Of a stretch of DNA of 64,000 nt, positions 1 through 11,170 are shown piece by piece (within the stretch, counting starts at the first letter, position 1; each line of letters starts with the position of its first letter). Below the pieces are notes generated by a model that worked only from the letters and a program-made list of their open reading frames with translations, ran no database searches and had not been told where the DNA came from. Both the position numbers and the translations under genes were made by a program. Source of the DNA: Atrichornis clamosus (Eukaryota; Chordata; Aves; Passeriformes; Menuridae); NCBI GenBank assembly GCA_013400975.1, contig WBMZ01003476.1:267619-331618 (forward strand), given 5' to 3'.

Positions 1-3000
1 TAGTAAATTAAAGTTAACCACATGAGTGCACATTCAGTGGGGTCTCTGGTAGAGTGCATACAAGCCAGAGGTTTTCCACACAGTGTAACTTCCTGTCTTT
101 AGTGGCACTGGGACAGTATGGCCAGATTAGACTACATTTGCCACCCCACTGTGTGTTTGTCTAGGCAACCACAGAAATGCTTTGAAACTAATGGGCAAGG
201 ACAGCTGTCTCAAAGGCTTCTGCAAAACTACGATCCAGGTATGACATTAGGATGGCTTGTTTGCATAGAAATGTTGGCAGTTTTAGCTACTGCGAGTAAG
301 GAGAAAACAAAACTGATTCTATTTTAGTTATGCTGGTGTCATGTCCACATCAGAGACTTCTATTTTAGAGAAAAAGTCACTCTGTTCAGCAGTAACAGCG
401 CTTTACCTCACTGGAGTTAAAACAGTCCAGCACCTGTTTTTTCTCATATTAGAGGCTGAAGGTATTTTCTTGCCACTTTCTTTTGTTATTTTTTTCTTTT
501 TGAAAAAAGAAACAAAACAAAAATCGTTCTGCAAGTTTCACCAGAGGGAATAAAAGAAGGTGAGAAAAATGGTTTTTCTCTGGGTTCTTGCCCTTGCACC
601 CACACACTAAATAAAGGAATACTGAGGACAGACAGTTCTAAATCTCAAAGGAAAATCATCAAAGCCAAAATAAAATCTTCTGACTGAATTGCAATATTTC
701 CTTTTCCCATGCCTTTTCTGGAACACTGGAATGAAAATGTTTCATTCCCTTGTTCTGGGTTTTTGTGTTGTTTTTTTTGTTTGGTTGGTTGGTTTGGTTT
801 TTTTATATGGAATGGAAATGGCAGGAATCTGGAGGGAACCTTCTTCCCTTGGTGGTCCCAGCCCAGTGGGAGTCATGGGGCAGCCAGAGGTAGAGAAGAG
901 AGAGGAAGATGTGTGCCTAGTTTAATGTGTGCCACCACACATTTTAGTAGCATCCACGATTATACACAGACAGGCCCCCTTGGATGTGCAGTCAGTGAGG
1001 AGGGAGAAGGGAGAGAAAAACATGGAAGTCCAGCTCATGTCTGTTGACTGGCCCATGCTGACCCAGCAGTCTGATGGAACCTGACTTACAAAGAAACTCT
1101 GTAGTGAATGCACTTGCTGTGGTACTGAAATTAGGGACACTCATTTGATAAGAGGGTCTGTTAAGGACTGTAAGTCTCCCTGATGACAGTTCAGTTCTGT
1201 GGGAAGCTAGAAAAGCACAAAGCTGCTGCTAAGAGTAGCTCTGACAGGAATAGGTAAGTGTGGGTTGAAGCAATCATGATTCATGATTAACTTACGGAAG
1301 CTAATCAAAAATCCTGTGGGCAATCCCTGGACCCCTAGTGCCTTCAAAACCTCTCACAGCAGTCTCTCAGTATGAAGAAGGGTATTAAATAAAGATGGAG
1401 AGTGATTTCTTAGGGACCTGAATGAGAATTTGATGGAATGGGCTCCTGTGCAATCCTGTGGTTGGCAATATCCTCACCTTTCCCATGACATATGCCTGTG
1501 AGGTTGGCTTGCTTGGCAAGTTTGCTCGAGCAGGTTAGGATACGCTTTAAGACACAAACCCAGATCTGAATAACAAATCAGAGTGATTAGGACTCATCAA
1601 AAAAACTCTTGCCTGGAAATGCCCAAGAGCAGAAAGATGCTGGATGTCCTGCCCTTCTCCTGTTTCCCTCCTTCCCTGCTTCAGTCAGATGCATGTGAAG
1701 AGTAGACATGGTCAGACAGAGAGGCTCCATGTGGGTCACAGTGGGAGATGCTCTTAGACTGGGTAATATTAAGGTGGTACAGCAGGAAACAGGAAGAGTA
1801 ACTTTAATATAATCATAATCCATATATTTTCCTTTCAAGCATGAGAATCTGATAATTCTCAGTGCTTGCTGAGCTTCCCTGTTTGGCCGCAGAGCACACG
1901 AGGTTTATGTGAATCACTGTCAGAGGGCAAGTTTAAATTGTGATAAGTAGCCTATATGTAAAAGCAGTATTTCTGCATCAAGTAATAATGCTATGTTTCC
2001 TGGGAAAGGAGACGTTGAAATCCATCCTTTGTCACACGGTAACACGCACAATAAATGTAATTTTAAATCCATTAAAATGCTGCCAAATACATTAAACAGA
2101 AATATACAGAGGATTTATACACCAGAAGATTTACAGATTTCCTGAGTAGTACATCATTATCGGAACTGTCAATTTCAAAATAAAAATTGTCAAACCATCA
2201 CTGAAACACCGTAAAAACTATGACAGAAATAGACAATAACTACTAAGTTTTTAAAAATAAAACCCTCAGCAAACCCACTCTACACACAATTATCACCTCT
2301 GTAGACTACCAAGGAAACAGTAAAGTACTGAAGGATACCAAAGAGAACTCTGATATCCAACATAGTATCAGCACATTCCAATTATTAAGTGCAAACACTG
2401 CTGAAAAGCAGATTGTTGTGCATTTAATGATGGGATGCGGAGGAGCTAACATCCAAAACAGAAAAAATCCCAGCTAAAAGATGATAATTTGTTCTCACAT
2501 TGTTGTGGCTTGGATTTGGGCTCCTCACCGGGCTCCTGACTGGTCAGCCTCACACTTGTTAGCCTCCTTGGTTAAGCTCAGAGAAAGACAAGCAGTAGCT
2601 TTGTCACAGTCTGCAGATAATTATTAAGTAGGAGATTTCTGACAGAGAGTTTGGGTAAGCCTTTCCTACTTACGAGCTTACCAGGCTGATGTGTTCAAAT
2701 TCCAGGAAGCCAGTTCCATGCCTTCCTTTGATCTGAGAACACTACAGTGCCATCTTTCCCCTCCACGTCCTTTATGACCATTCCACTCCACTATTTCCTG
2801 GTAGACACAAGATTATATTGCAATATTGACCAACAAATCAAGTCTAAGGCTATCATTCCCTGATCGTCTAGTAATTTAAGCACACCTTTCTCACCTCCCA
2901 AATCTTGCAGGTTCTGCAGATGTATAAATTGACCCTCAAAGAACATCTGGTGGCTAAAAACAAACAGGAACAAAGCCCTTACAAGTGATTCTAGACGCAA

Positions 3001-4194
3001 TTGATCTGAAATCTGAGAGTATAACATATATACTGTGCTGTCTTCTTTCCCTCATGCAGTTTCTTCATCATGCCTGTCCACTATCGGAAGACAGAAGGAG
3101 TCTAGGATCATTCACTTTGGCATAGCTCCCTCTCTGCACCATGTGAGTCCTCTTTCCCAAGAAGCCTGCTTCCTGTCTTGCTCACTAGCTGAGTCAGATC
3201 CACTTGCAACAAAAGCATGCCTCACTTTCCTTCCCAGAAGACTGGTACCCCTTTGTCACATCTTTGCCATTATATTTTTAAGATGCTACACCAAACACCT
3301 GTTTACAAGGAAGATCTTGTGCTGTAGACCTGGTTCCTCTCAAGGAAGTTCTGTGCTGTTGCTGTCTCACTACTTCACAGGGCTTCTGCTTGGATGAAGG
3401 TCATTTACTCCATTATTCTTCATGTTAATTACATGTCCACTCTTGATAAGATTTCACTGACCGCGGATGTAAAAGGTAACAGAGAAACTAGCCAGTGTTC
3501 CATTCAAAATGAGTTTGCAGTTTCACACTTGGAAGTATAAAGAGATCTGAATAGGTGGTTTATTAACAGATCAGGAGGAGTTGTAATGAACTCCTATTGC
3601 TGAGAGCTGAAGCAAGACTGTCTCAGATTAAAAGAAACACTTTATACAGGGAGAAAACTTAACCCTTTAAAAGACTTATCATAATTTCTCTGCCATTTGA
3701 AATCTTCCTGATAAACTTGCACGTCCTAAAATATCTGTGTTGAATTCTCTTCTCAGGCTTGTACTCAGAAGCAGGATGGACTGGTTATCAGAATGCTTCT
3801 GTCTTAAAAACAAGTTTTACTTTATGAAGAGGTATGGTGGCAGTTTCACTGCAAAAATATTTCAGAGGAACTTGGTACTTGCATATCATGTTATGTCTTG
3901 AGGAAAATCAATAGTAAAACAGAGAGAAGCATAGAGAGCTTTTCTATTAAATGACTGACCAGAATGAAAGGGAATAATGGGACTGGTGTTGGGTCAGTAT
4001 TTCTTCAAGAGTTTGGCGATTTGAATGTGAGGGTCTTCATTCTGGAATCTAATGAAGGCAACATTAAATTGAGTGTCTCCACTGAATCCCCATGTTGGAG
4101 ATCTGGAGCTTTGAAGTCAGTGACTAAATCTGCATTGGCTTAAATAAAACCTAGTGAAAAGTTGGAAGTGTTGTGACACAAAATTGAATGGAAT
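1..4194. other. Intergenic/intronic unique sequence, no gene seen
   Basis: AT-rich vertebrate-type DNA with stops dense in all six frames. The longest open stretch (about 3035-3397, +) has no recognisable domain and low-complexity Ser/Leu/Cys-rich composition, as expected from chance reading of pyrimidine-rich DNA. No exon flanked by good splice signals, no RNA gene and no recognisable transposon was seen. A T/TTGG run near 760-803 is listed separately. Confidence 0.6.
760..803. repeat. T-rich / (TTGG)n low-complexity run
   Basis: A run of T tracts interrupted by G, with three or four TTGG units around 780-798. It is simple sequence of a kind common in bird intergenic DNA. It produces a spurious hydrophobic frame on the + strand. 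Confidence 0.8.
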
Positions 4195-4430
4195 TACTGC
4201 AGCGTAGCAAGTTCATTGTGGTTTAGATTAAAGCATTAGTTTAATGCATTTTAGATAGCATTTGCTGGTGGCAAAGGATGCTGCTCAGTCAGTTCCTGTA
4301 GCTCTGCTGATGTCATTAAGCTGCGGTAATTCATTTGTCTATCATCATGCTAAGCTTTTCCCAGCTACTGGTGTACCCTAGATTATGATCAGTTTTGTAT
4401 TATTAGACTGCAAAATCTGACCTTCTGTTT
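4195..4430. promoter_or_regulatory. Candidate conserved non-coding element
   Basis: The stretch is non-repetitive and rich in TAAT/ATTA homeodomain-type cores. It contains a perfect short palindrome at 4233-4247 (GCATTA, spacer GTT, TAATGC), then a section around 4300-4350 with further ATTA/TAAT and ATCATCATG-type motifs. This texture is typical of vertebrate developmental enhancers, but similarity to other genomes was not tested. No coding potential was seen. It could equally be ordinary unique sequence. Confidence 0.25.
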
Positions 4431-5704
4431 GGTTGCAACTTTATTCAGCTTTGTAAAATGCTATTTGGTCACTTAATACCACGTCTTGTTAATACTATCC
4501 TTAAACTGCAGTACTCTATAGACTGATTTGAGCTGATGCCCCTGAATGTCCTCAGCTGGCCTGATTATTTATTCTTGCTGGATCTGTACCCCAGATATAC
4601 ATTCCTTTGTGTTTCACACTGTAACATCCACAATATCATTATTGATTAAGCCTATTTTACAGATTGTGAAGAAGTTAAATCGAAGAAACAGTAATGAGTG
4701 AGACTTTGAAGAATCCAGCAAACTTACTCTTGTTTTCAAAAGGAAAACTGCAGTAGGTATGGTAACAAAATCAAACTCTCTCAAACACAAACACCCCTTG
4801 TTTATGTTATTGCTCCCATTTGCACAGGAAAATCCCAAAAGCTGAAGTAATTTTTGCTGTACAAACATAATTTGGCTTGATTTGCACGTTGTTGTCCTTT
4901 TGAAATCCTGGCAGCCAGAGATAGGTGTCCTGCTTTGGCTGTGGACATCTGGTCACCCTCAAATGGAGCCAGTAATGCTAATTAATTCTAGCAGTACACA
5001 ATGCCTTGTTCTGTACTGTCATAATTCACTGAAGGCAGTGAAAGCTATACCCCTCTCTGTGAGGTTTCAAGCAAGCACGTGATTGGAATATTATTCCATT
5101 TATATTTCACGTTCTTCATTAGCCCTCATTTACCTCAAAGAAAAGTTCAATTGCTCATACTTGGGAAAAACAGCAGGTTAATTTAACTTGCTGAATAGAC
5201 CTTTAACCACTAGGAAAGCTTACTATTTTCTGAAAACACCAACACTTTTGTTTATTGCATATTAACTGCAAAATAGTTTAAATAAACAACTACCTTATCT
5301 TCACTTATCTTCCAAAATCCCACAATCAAATGAAAATCCAAGCCAGTACCTTTTAGTTCCAGTAAGGTTTAGCTATTTAATAGCCTTAAGTGCCTTTGAA
5401 AATACCCCATTTAATGGAAAAAGTGCTTTAATATGAGGGGTAGCAAACACTTCACATCAGCAGAAAAGGATAGTAATTTAAGAGTCTCAATTGCTTTACT
5501 TTAAGAATCTGGGGGCAAAGTGACATTTTCGGTACAGGTACCAATTATCTATATATTCAGCTTCTTCCATCACTGGATTTATCTCCATTCCAGATTGTTG
5601 CATAACATGCTTTTAGGAGAAAATTTCAGCTAGTAGAACCCAAAGCTGGATGGCAAGACATGGTTTAGCGAAAATATTATTTCAGTGACAAGTGTGATGT
5701 ACCA
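4431..5704. other. Unique AT-rich sequence, no gene seen
   Basis: No frame with recognisable protein, no transposon signature and no RNA gene. A short piece near 4640-4680 (ATTATTG...CCTATTTTACAGAT-like) faintly resembles the core of MIR-type SINEs, but the match is too weak to call. Confidence 0.55.
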
Positions 5705-5710
5705 GATTTG

Positions 5711-5742
5711 TGGGGTGTGGGGGGGTGATGACAACAGGGGGG
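5711..5742 (+). other. G-rich tract, possible G-quadruplex
   Basis: Runs of G4 (5712-5715), G7 (5719-5725) and G6 (5737-5742) lie within about 30 bases, so four G-triplets are available. The first two runs are separated by only TGT, while the third follows an 11-base loop, so stability is uncertain. Nothing indicates a promoter here. Confidence 0.4.
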
Positions 5743-5869
5743 AACTCAGTAAACACACCTACAGACTTAATTCGTATGCACACCAGACCATATATTTAAA
5801 GCAAATTTACTGTCTTTCTAAATTTTTCTGTTGGATATCACCAGGTATTGTGAAGGCAGCAGCAAGGGA

Positions 5870-6100
5870 AGCTTGAGTAATAACTCAACAGTAATTTCCC
5901 CAGTGCCTGTAAATAACAAACATTGTTAGCAAATGAGTGATGGAGGTCAATGGGCCATAGAGTCATTAGATGGTTTAATGATATGCTGCAGGTTATCTCA
6001 GGGCACGGTGCTCTAATGACATTCTCAGCCTTCCCTGCAGCAAATAACCTCTGAAACCCGAGATAAGCAGTTGCACTGTGCAATACAATACCGTATCAAA
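5870..6100. promoter_or_regulatory. Candidate conserved non-coding element
   Basis: Non-repetitive stretch with several homeodomain-type cores (GTCATTAG, TTTAATGA, CTAATGAC) and GATA-type motifs on both strands (GTTATCTCAG near 5991, GAGATAAGC near 6060). It lies in sequence without coding character. The motif cluster resembles a developmental enhancer, but this is inference from appearance; no alignment was possible. Confidence 0.25.
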
Positions 6101-9100
6101 TGACCCCAGCAAGAAAATTTCTCTTCTGTTTGACATTTAATGTGCAAGTATCCATCAAAATCTGTCCTGGGAAGAGCGCTGTCCTACTTAAATCTGTTTT
6201 TTCTAACTGACAAGCTATTAAAGGGCAGAACCCAAAAGTCCTCAGACCTGTGGCTTATAGGTGTGAAGGGTGATAGTTGGAGAAGGATGCCTAGCATGAA
6301 GCATCTTGCTTTGTTTTCCTGACTGTTGCTTGGTCTTTGCAAAGGCATGGTAAGTAAAAGCATGAAGAGAATGGTCTAGTTTGTGCTGGAGATCTCAGTG
6401 AAAGGTCATAGCAGACCAAGCAATATAAGTCTTTGAATTTATGAAAACTGCTGGGTCACATGTGACAGGAGGTTTGAGAGTAAGATGGTAATTCAAGTTA
6501 TCTTGATTTGGCATCAGTGTCTTAGGTAAGTGTAAATGGGTAAGGTAACTTCACTGTTACCCCAGAGCTTAAAGGAACCCAAAAGCAGGGGCCAGGTAGT
6601 CAGCCTGGAAAAACTGATTTTTTTCAGCCTGGCTATGATACCAGTAACACCGTACTGTGTGTATAGACAACTCTTAGCTTAAACCAGCAGACCACATTCA
6701 GCATTTCCTCTTCATTATCCCTTCTGTGTTAGTGCAGAGAGGTGACTGTTCAGATCCTCAATTACTGTGGATGGTATAAAAGTAAAACTAGAGATGTAAG
6801 ACCATGTAAACAAAGGCATGGATGACACTGTGACAAAGAAAGGACAAGGCATAACAGACTTGGAGTTTCTCAGAAGAGACCCTATAAGTAAAACAGAAAG
6901 GACTCACTTGAATTCTTCCATGACAAGGAGTTTAAATATAGGCAGTATATCTACTTTTTAATTGATTATAAGTTCAATAATTAATTCTTTAATAAAATAA
7001 TGTTTATTCAGCATTAACAAGTTTGTAGGAAAAGGGTCTGAGACCACAAGGGAGATGGATAGTAGAAGCTGGAGAACCACTGCAAAAATACCAGGAATCC
7101 CCTTTCCCTTGAGAAGGGAAGGGTAGTCAGCAAGGTCATGAGCTGGAAGCCACTTACTTCATCTGGCTTGTTACTCTGTTATGACTTGTCAGTGTGTCAG
7201 GTTTTAATCTGGTGATCACCTAATGTGTGATTGCTGTAGTATGAGTTCCTACCTATTATCTCTGCCTCACCACCCAAAAGTAGTGGATATATATAGCAAG
7301 GACACTTAATAAGCTGAAATAGTTTTTACCGCCCTAAATGTACAACCTCTTACCATAAGACTAGAATTGTAAACTTGAATCCAATTGTGTCAAAGTTTTA
7401 AAATGAAGGAGCAATATTCTGATGATGAAATATTCTTTGTTTCCTGTTCAGAACACATTGGTACTATGAAATTTTCTTAGCTCATATTACTGGGAAAGCC
7501 AAATCCGTGGGTGTTTTCTACAGTAGTACCCTCTGTTACCATCATGTTGATGAACAGCTATGTGAGAAATAATGGACAAAGTTGTAACACAGGTCATCTA
7601 TTTTTGATAAATATTGTGCTAGAACATTGCTGGGAACATCCATGTGCAATTTGTCTGACCTGCTGGGAGGAGGAATGGGAAAAGGAATGTGCACAGACAA
7701 CATTTTAAACACAGAGAGCTGGTGAGACAAATATAAAGAGGACAAAACCTGAAATGAAATTCAAAATACATGATGGAACAGGTTTTTGCATTTATCAGGC
7801 TTCTTAATGGGCAGGACTTCCAGAGAGCTCAACAGCTCCAATTAAAATAATTGGGCCACTTCCCTTTGGTGTCAGAAAATGTGATTCAGTTCTTGAAGGT
7901 CTCCCTTGATTCACTCAATCTCAACTCTTTAAAAATTTCCTGAAGACTGCAAGTAAAACTTAGCATACTTTTTTTTTTAAAGATACTACAAATTGACAGG
8001 CTAGCCCATCCTGGGTACTGCTGTGCATATGTGTTTCCATAGCCTTGAAGGTCTTCCTAGGCCATGGCTTTGGCAAAAGTAGTGGCCATCAGAGCAATAA
8101 GATGATACATTCTCTAGTTGATAACTAACTTCATTTCTGTTGCCTTTATTAAAAAGAAAAGTTTTTTAAAAGGCAGACCAAAGATGAGTGTTAGAACTGA
8201 TTCCTTTGGGTGAAACAAGCACAACCTCTTCCTGGGCCTTTCTCACATCTTTAGTGCACCTCTCTTCTGTTTAGGTTCTCTAGGAGGGGTTCAGCAAACA
8301 CTGCAGTCATACAGAGTGCCCTTCCATGAGCACCTACTTCCAGAGAAGTCATTGGAACACCACTCTCCTGGAGACTTCGGCTTCCTCAGTCACATTTCAT
8401 TGACATCAATCAAAGTGTACAAAAGCTATCAGAGGACAGTAGACAAAGAGACACAGACTGACAGCACAATCACTCAAGTCTTGTTTCCACAGACTGACAG
8501 GCTACAGACTTGAAGTCAGGCATCTGAAAGCTAGAAAGTCATATAACCTGCTAACTGGGCAAAACTTTTTTTTCTTAGCACATCTGAAATTTGAGAATGG
8601 AGCACACAGGGGCGCTCAATTCAGCAGAGGCCTCCAAGCCACAAAGCACCTCTCCAGGGTTCATTTTTTAAACACAGAACTGATCAGGGACATCATGAAA
8701 GTCCTGGGGTCTTGGGTCTTGCAGGATTAATACGTGAAAAACAGCTGGGATCAGATGAGAATGCAAAATCTAAAATAAAACATGCATCATGTTTGTGGGT
8801 ATGCACTGTCTCTCACAAGTGAGATTTCATCCCTTCATAGTGCTAATTCCCACTTAAACTAATGACAGCCAGCAAAGACTCGGTGTCAACAAAACATTAC
8901 CATACTGCTAGTGGGCCACCAGCACATAAAATAAAGGCTTAAGGACAGACAGCCTGCAAGGATTAGACTACTTGGCATGGGCAGGGGAGCTTCCATGTCA
9001 GAGCACAAGCAGGGAAGACATTTAGACACACCAGTCAAAACACCTGGATCTCAGGCCCAGGAGCAGCCTGCTGCAGCAAGCTTTTTTTCCCACTGTGATA

Positions 9101-9977
9101 AGCACAGACACCACCCAGCTCCCATTCACCTCTCCTCTCATAGTCCTTTACTCTGGCTTCTTTTTCTCTGTAGATAATATAAATCTTTCAGGGGCTTCCA
9201 GAACCATGCCAGAGCTCCACAGAGTAGGACTGTGACCTTGACAGTGCTGTGGAGTCAGAGAAGCCTGAGCTACAACCAGCGTACACCACAGCACAACAGA
9301 GTGCAAGTGGATGCTTTATCTTAAGAATCTGTGCACAGCCCTAATTGTGTGAAACTGTCTTAGTTTTAATGAAGTCCAAATCCTGGACTTCACCCAACTA
9401 TCCAGCTCCCGCAACTAAAAGGCAAAGAAAACTTGACAGGAGGCAGAGGCTCAACAAAATCCCACGTTTATCCTTATCATGTTGCCTCCCTACACAGCTG
9501 AGATCTACCATATCTACAATCCTTCAGTTTATTCCATTTTATTACCTCTAAGTACCTGCTTTTAAGTGCTAGAAAATCCCTCTTTCCTCCCTCCCCAATT
9601 TATCATTAGTTAAGGATGAGGAACCAAGTGCAAGATTTGTCTCAGAAAGGCAGATTCACACGGTGTACTCTGGATTTTGATGCTTTCCAGGACAAAAAAG
9701 TGAAATCTATTGAAGCAGCCACAGCTTAGTAAGGACAGACACAAGAGGGTTTTATTTCTGGAGTAGGATTATAGCTGTCACTGTGAACAGAAAGGAGAAA
9801 AACTCAGTATGGATGTGACACATGTATGAGACACTAAAGAGTAGTGCCAACCATAGATGGTTCTTCTCATTTGGATGGGACTAGCTACAATAATTTACTG
9901 TCCTGCTCTGGAATTCACACAGGTTTTTTTTTATTGAAGCTTTCTTAGCTGCAGGGCTTAATTAACTTGGATTTTTT
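6101..9977. other. Unique sequence, no gene seen
   Basis: About 3.9 kb with only short random frames. A T run near 7970-7978 and short A/T tracts occur. The 8950-9180 part is somewhat more GC-rich and contains an open frame of about 66 codons with no recognisable family. No transposon ends, tRNA or snRNA signatures were seen. Confidence 0.55.
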
Positions 9978-9997
9978 GGGGGGGGCAGGGGGGAAGG
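9978..9997 (+). other. G-rich tract, possible G-quadruplex
   Basis: G8 and G6 runs separated by CA, then AA and GG, followed by a purine-rich GGA-type stretch to about 10020. The two long runs can each supply two G-triplets, so an intrastrand quadruplex is conceivable. It could also simply be a low-complexity purine tract. Confidence 0.4.
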
Positions 9998-10127
9998 TGA
10001 GGAATGGAGGAGGAGTATGAGGAGTTGTCTTAAATGGGAGTAATTCCCTTTAAAACCTTTCTTACTCTACAGCAATCACTCACATAATTATGTACGATGC
10101 ATTCTGGTGTAACTCAACCTTTGGTCT

Positions 10128-10231
10128 GCTCTACACGGGGGAAATTAACAAGCAGAGCTATTCTGTAATAACTTCCATTATTGCTATTTTGGTATAATTT
10201 AACTATTCTGGAATAACTCCCCAGTGCAGAC
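10128..10231. mobile_element. Old MITE-like DNA transposon with inverted ends
   Basis: The left end reads GCTCTACACGGGG (from 10128) and the right end CCCCAGTGCAGAC (10219-10231), which are imperfect inverted copies of each other. Inside are inverted-type copies of the motif ATTCTGKAATA at 10160-10170 and 10204-10215. Ends of the form GTCTACACTGGGG with internal ATTCCGGAATAA units are, from memory, typical of an old MITE-like DNA element found in reptile and bird genomes; I cannot name its family. The copy is diverged and non-coding. It is followed directly by more sequence with the same motif. Confidence 0.55.
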
Positions 10232-10375
10232 ATTCAGCTCCAGAATAAAAGCAATTTTATTCCAGAATAATTACTCTGCTTCCAGGAGGGAATAATCGTT
10301 CTAGAATAAAGTCACTTTTATTTCAGAATCAAATATGCAGGGAGTTACTTGGGCATAGCTCCCCAACAAAGTTAT
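10232..10375. repeat. Continuation or second copy of the ATTCCAGAATAA repeat
   Basis: Further copies of the same motif occur at 10239-10249, 10259-10269, 10298-10310 and, degraded, at 10319-10330, some in the opposite orientation to those at 10160 and 10204. The stretch ends near GGAGTTACTTGGGCATAGC, which could be a decayed element end. It may be a second MITE copy inserted head-to-tail, or the larger part of a single element whose apparent internal end is a duplication. Confidence 0.45.
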
Positions 10376-10784
10376 TGTAGTGCCAGTTAATTTTCTCATG
10401 TATGCAGAAATGTTAGTAGCCTTCAGCAATGATATGTCTTGTTCTATTTATCTGTGTTTCCGTGCTAATCTGCATAAAATTAAGCACTAAGATCTAGTGG
10501 AGAATGTGTTACGCTGTGTGAATTTTCTTTTTTACCTTGTCTCACACATAGACAGCTCAAGGTTTTGTAATAAACATGTATCTAATCTGAAGAAAAGAAA
10601 GAATGTTTGAGTACTTTCCTCTGCATAAATTGTATGATATGTCAGTGCAATCTGAGGTTTACTTTCAACAGTTTACAAAAATAGTCAAACAAACAACAAG
10701 TATACATGCACACACAAAACTATTTTGAATTTCAGAATTGGCTTGGTAAACATGTAAAATGTCTGCAAAGGCAACTTTAAAGCA
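10376..10784. other. Unique AT-rich spacer, no gene seen
   Basis: AT-rich sequence between the MITE-like element and the CR1 fragment. No coding, RNA or repeat signature was recognised. An ATG at 10759 opens the frame that runs on into the CR1 fragment, but the sequence before about 10785 is not CR1, so this ATG is coincidental. Confidence 0.55.
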
Positions 10785-11170
10785 ATTACAAGGAACAGAT
10801 CCTCCTAGAAGCTGTGCTGAAGCACATGGCGGACAGGGAGGTGGTTCGAGACAGCCACTACACTTCACCAAGTCCTGCCTGACTAACCCAGTGACCTTCT
10901 ACAGTGGAGTTACTACACCAGTGGACAAGGGAAGGGCTATGGATGTCATCTTTCTGGACTTCCATAAGGCCTTTGATATTGTTCTGCATGATGTCCTCCT
11001 CTCTGAGTTGTGTTTTGATGGGTGGATTCTATGGTGGATAAGGAATTGGATTGATATTTGCATCCTGACAGTGGTCAACATCTCAATGTCCAGAGGGAGA
11101 TCAGTAATGAGTGCTGTCCCTCAGGGGTCTGTATTGGTACCAGTACTGTTTAATCTCTTAATATCTGTTT
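10785..11170 (+). pseudogene. CR1 LINE reverse-transcriptase fragment (dead)
   Basis: The fragment derives from the middle of CR1 ORF2, the reverse transcriptase of the dominant avian non-LTR retrotransposon. In frame from about 10860 one reads FTKSCLTN, then GRAMDVIFLDFHKAFD, whose first Asp (codon 10957-10959) is the motif A catalytic residue, then WWIRNW and finally PQGS (about 11119-11130) followed by LVPVLFN, where the family normally has LGPVLF. The FADD-type motif C box is missing because the copy stops near 11166. Upstream, RDS is in another frame, indicating a one-base deletion near 10850-10860, and the usual GK after FTK has been lost. The fragment is truncated at both ends and lacks the endonuclease, so it is inactive. 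The identification is secure at the level of CR1; the subfamily is not assigned. Confidence 0.9.

Noticed and set aside
3035..3397. 120-codon plus-strand frame
   Set aside because: Ser/Leu/Cys-rich chance translation of pyrimidine-rich DNA with no recognisable family.
4640..4680. Possible MIR-type SINE core
   Set aside because: Only a short faint resemblance (CCTATTTTACAGAT-like); too little to distinguish from chance.
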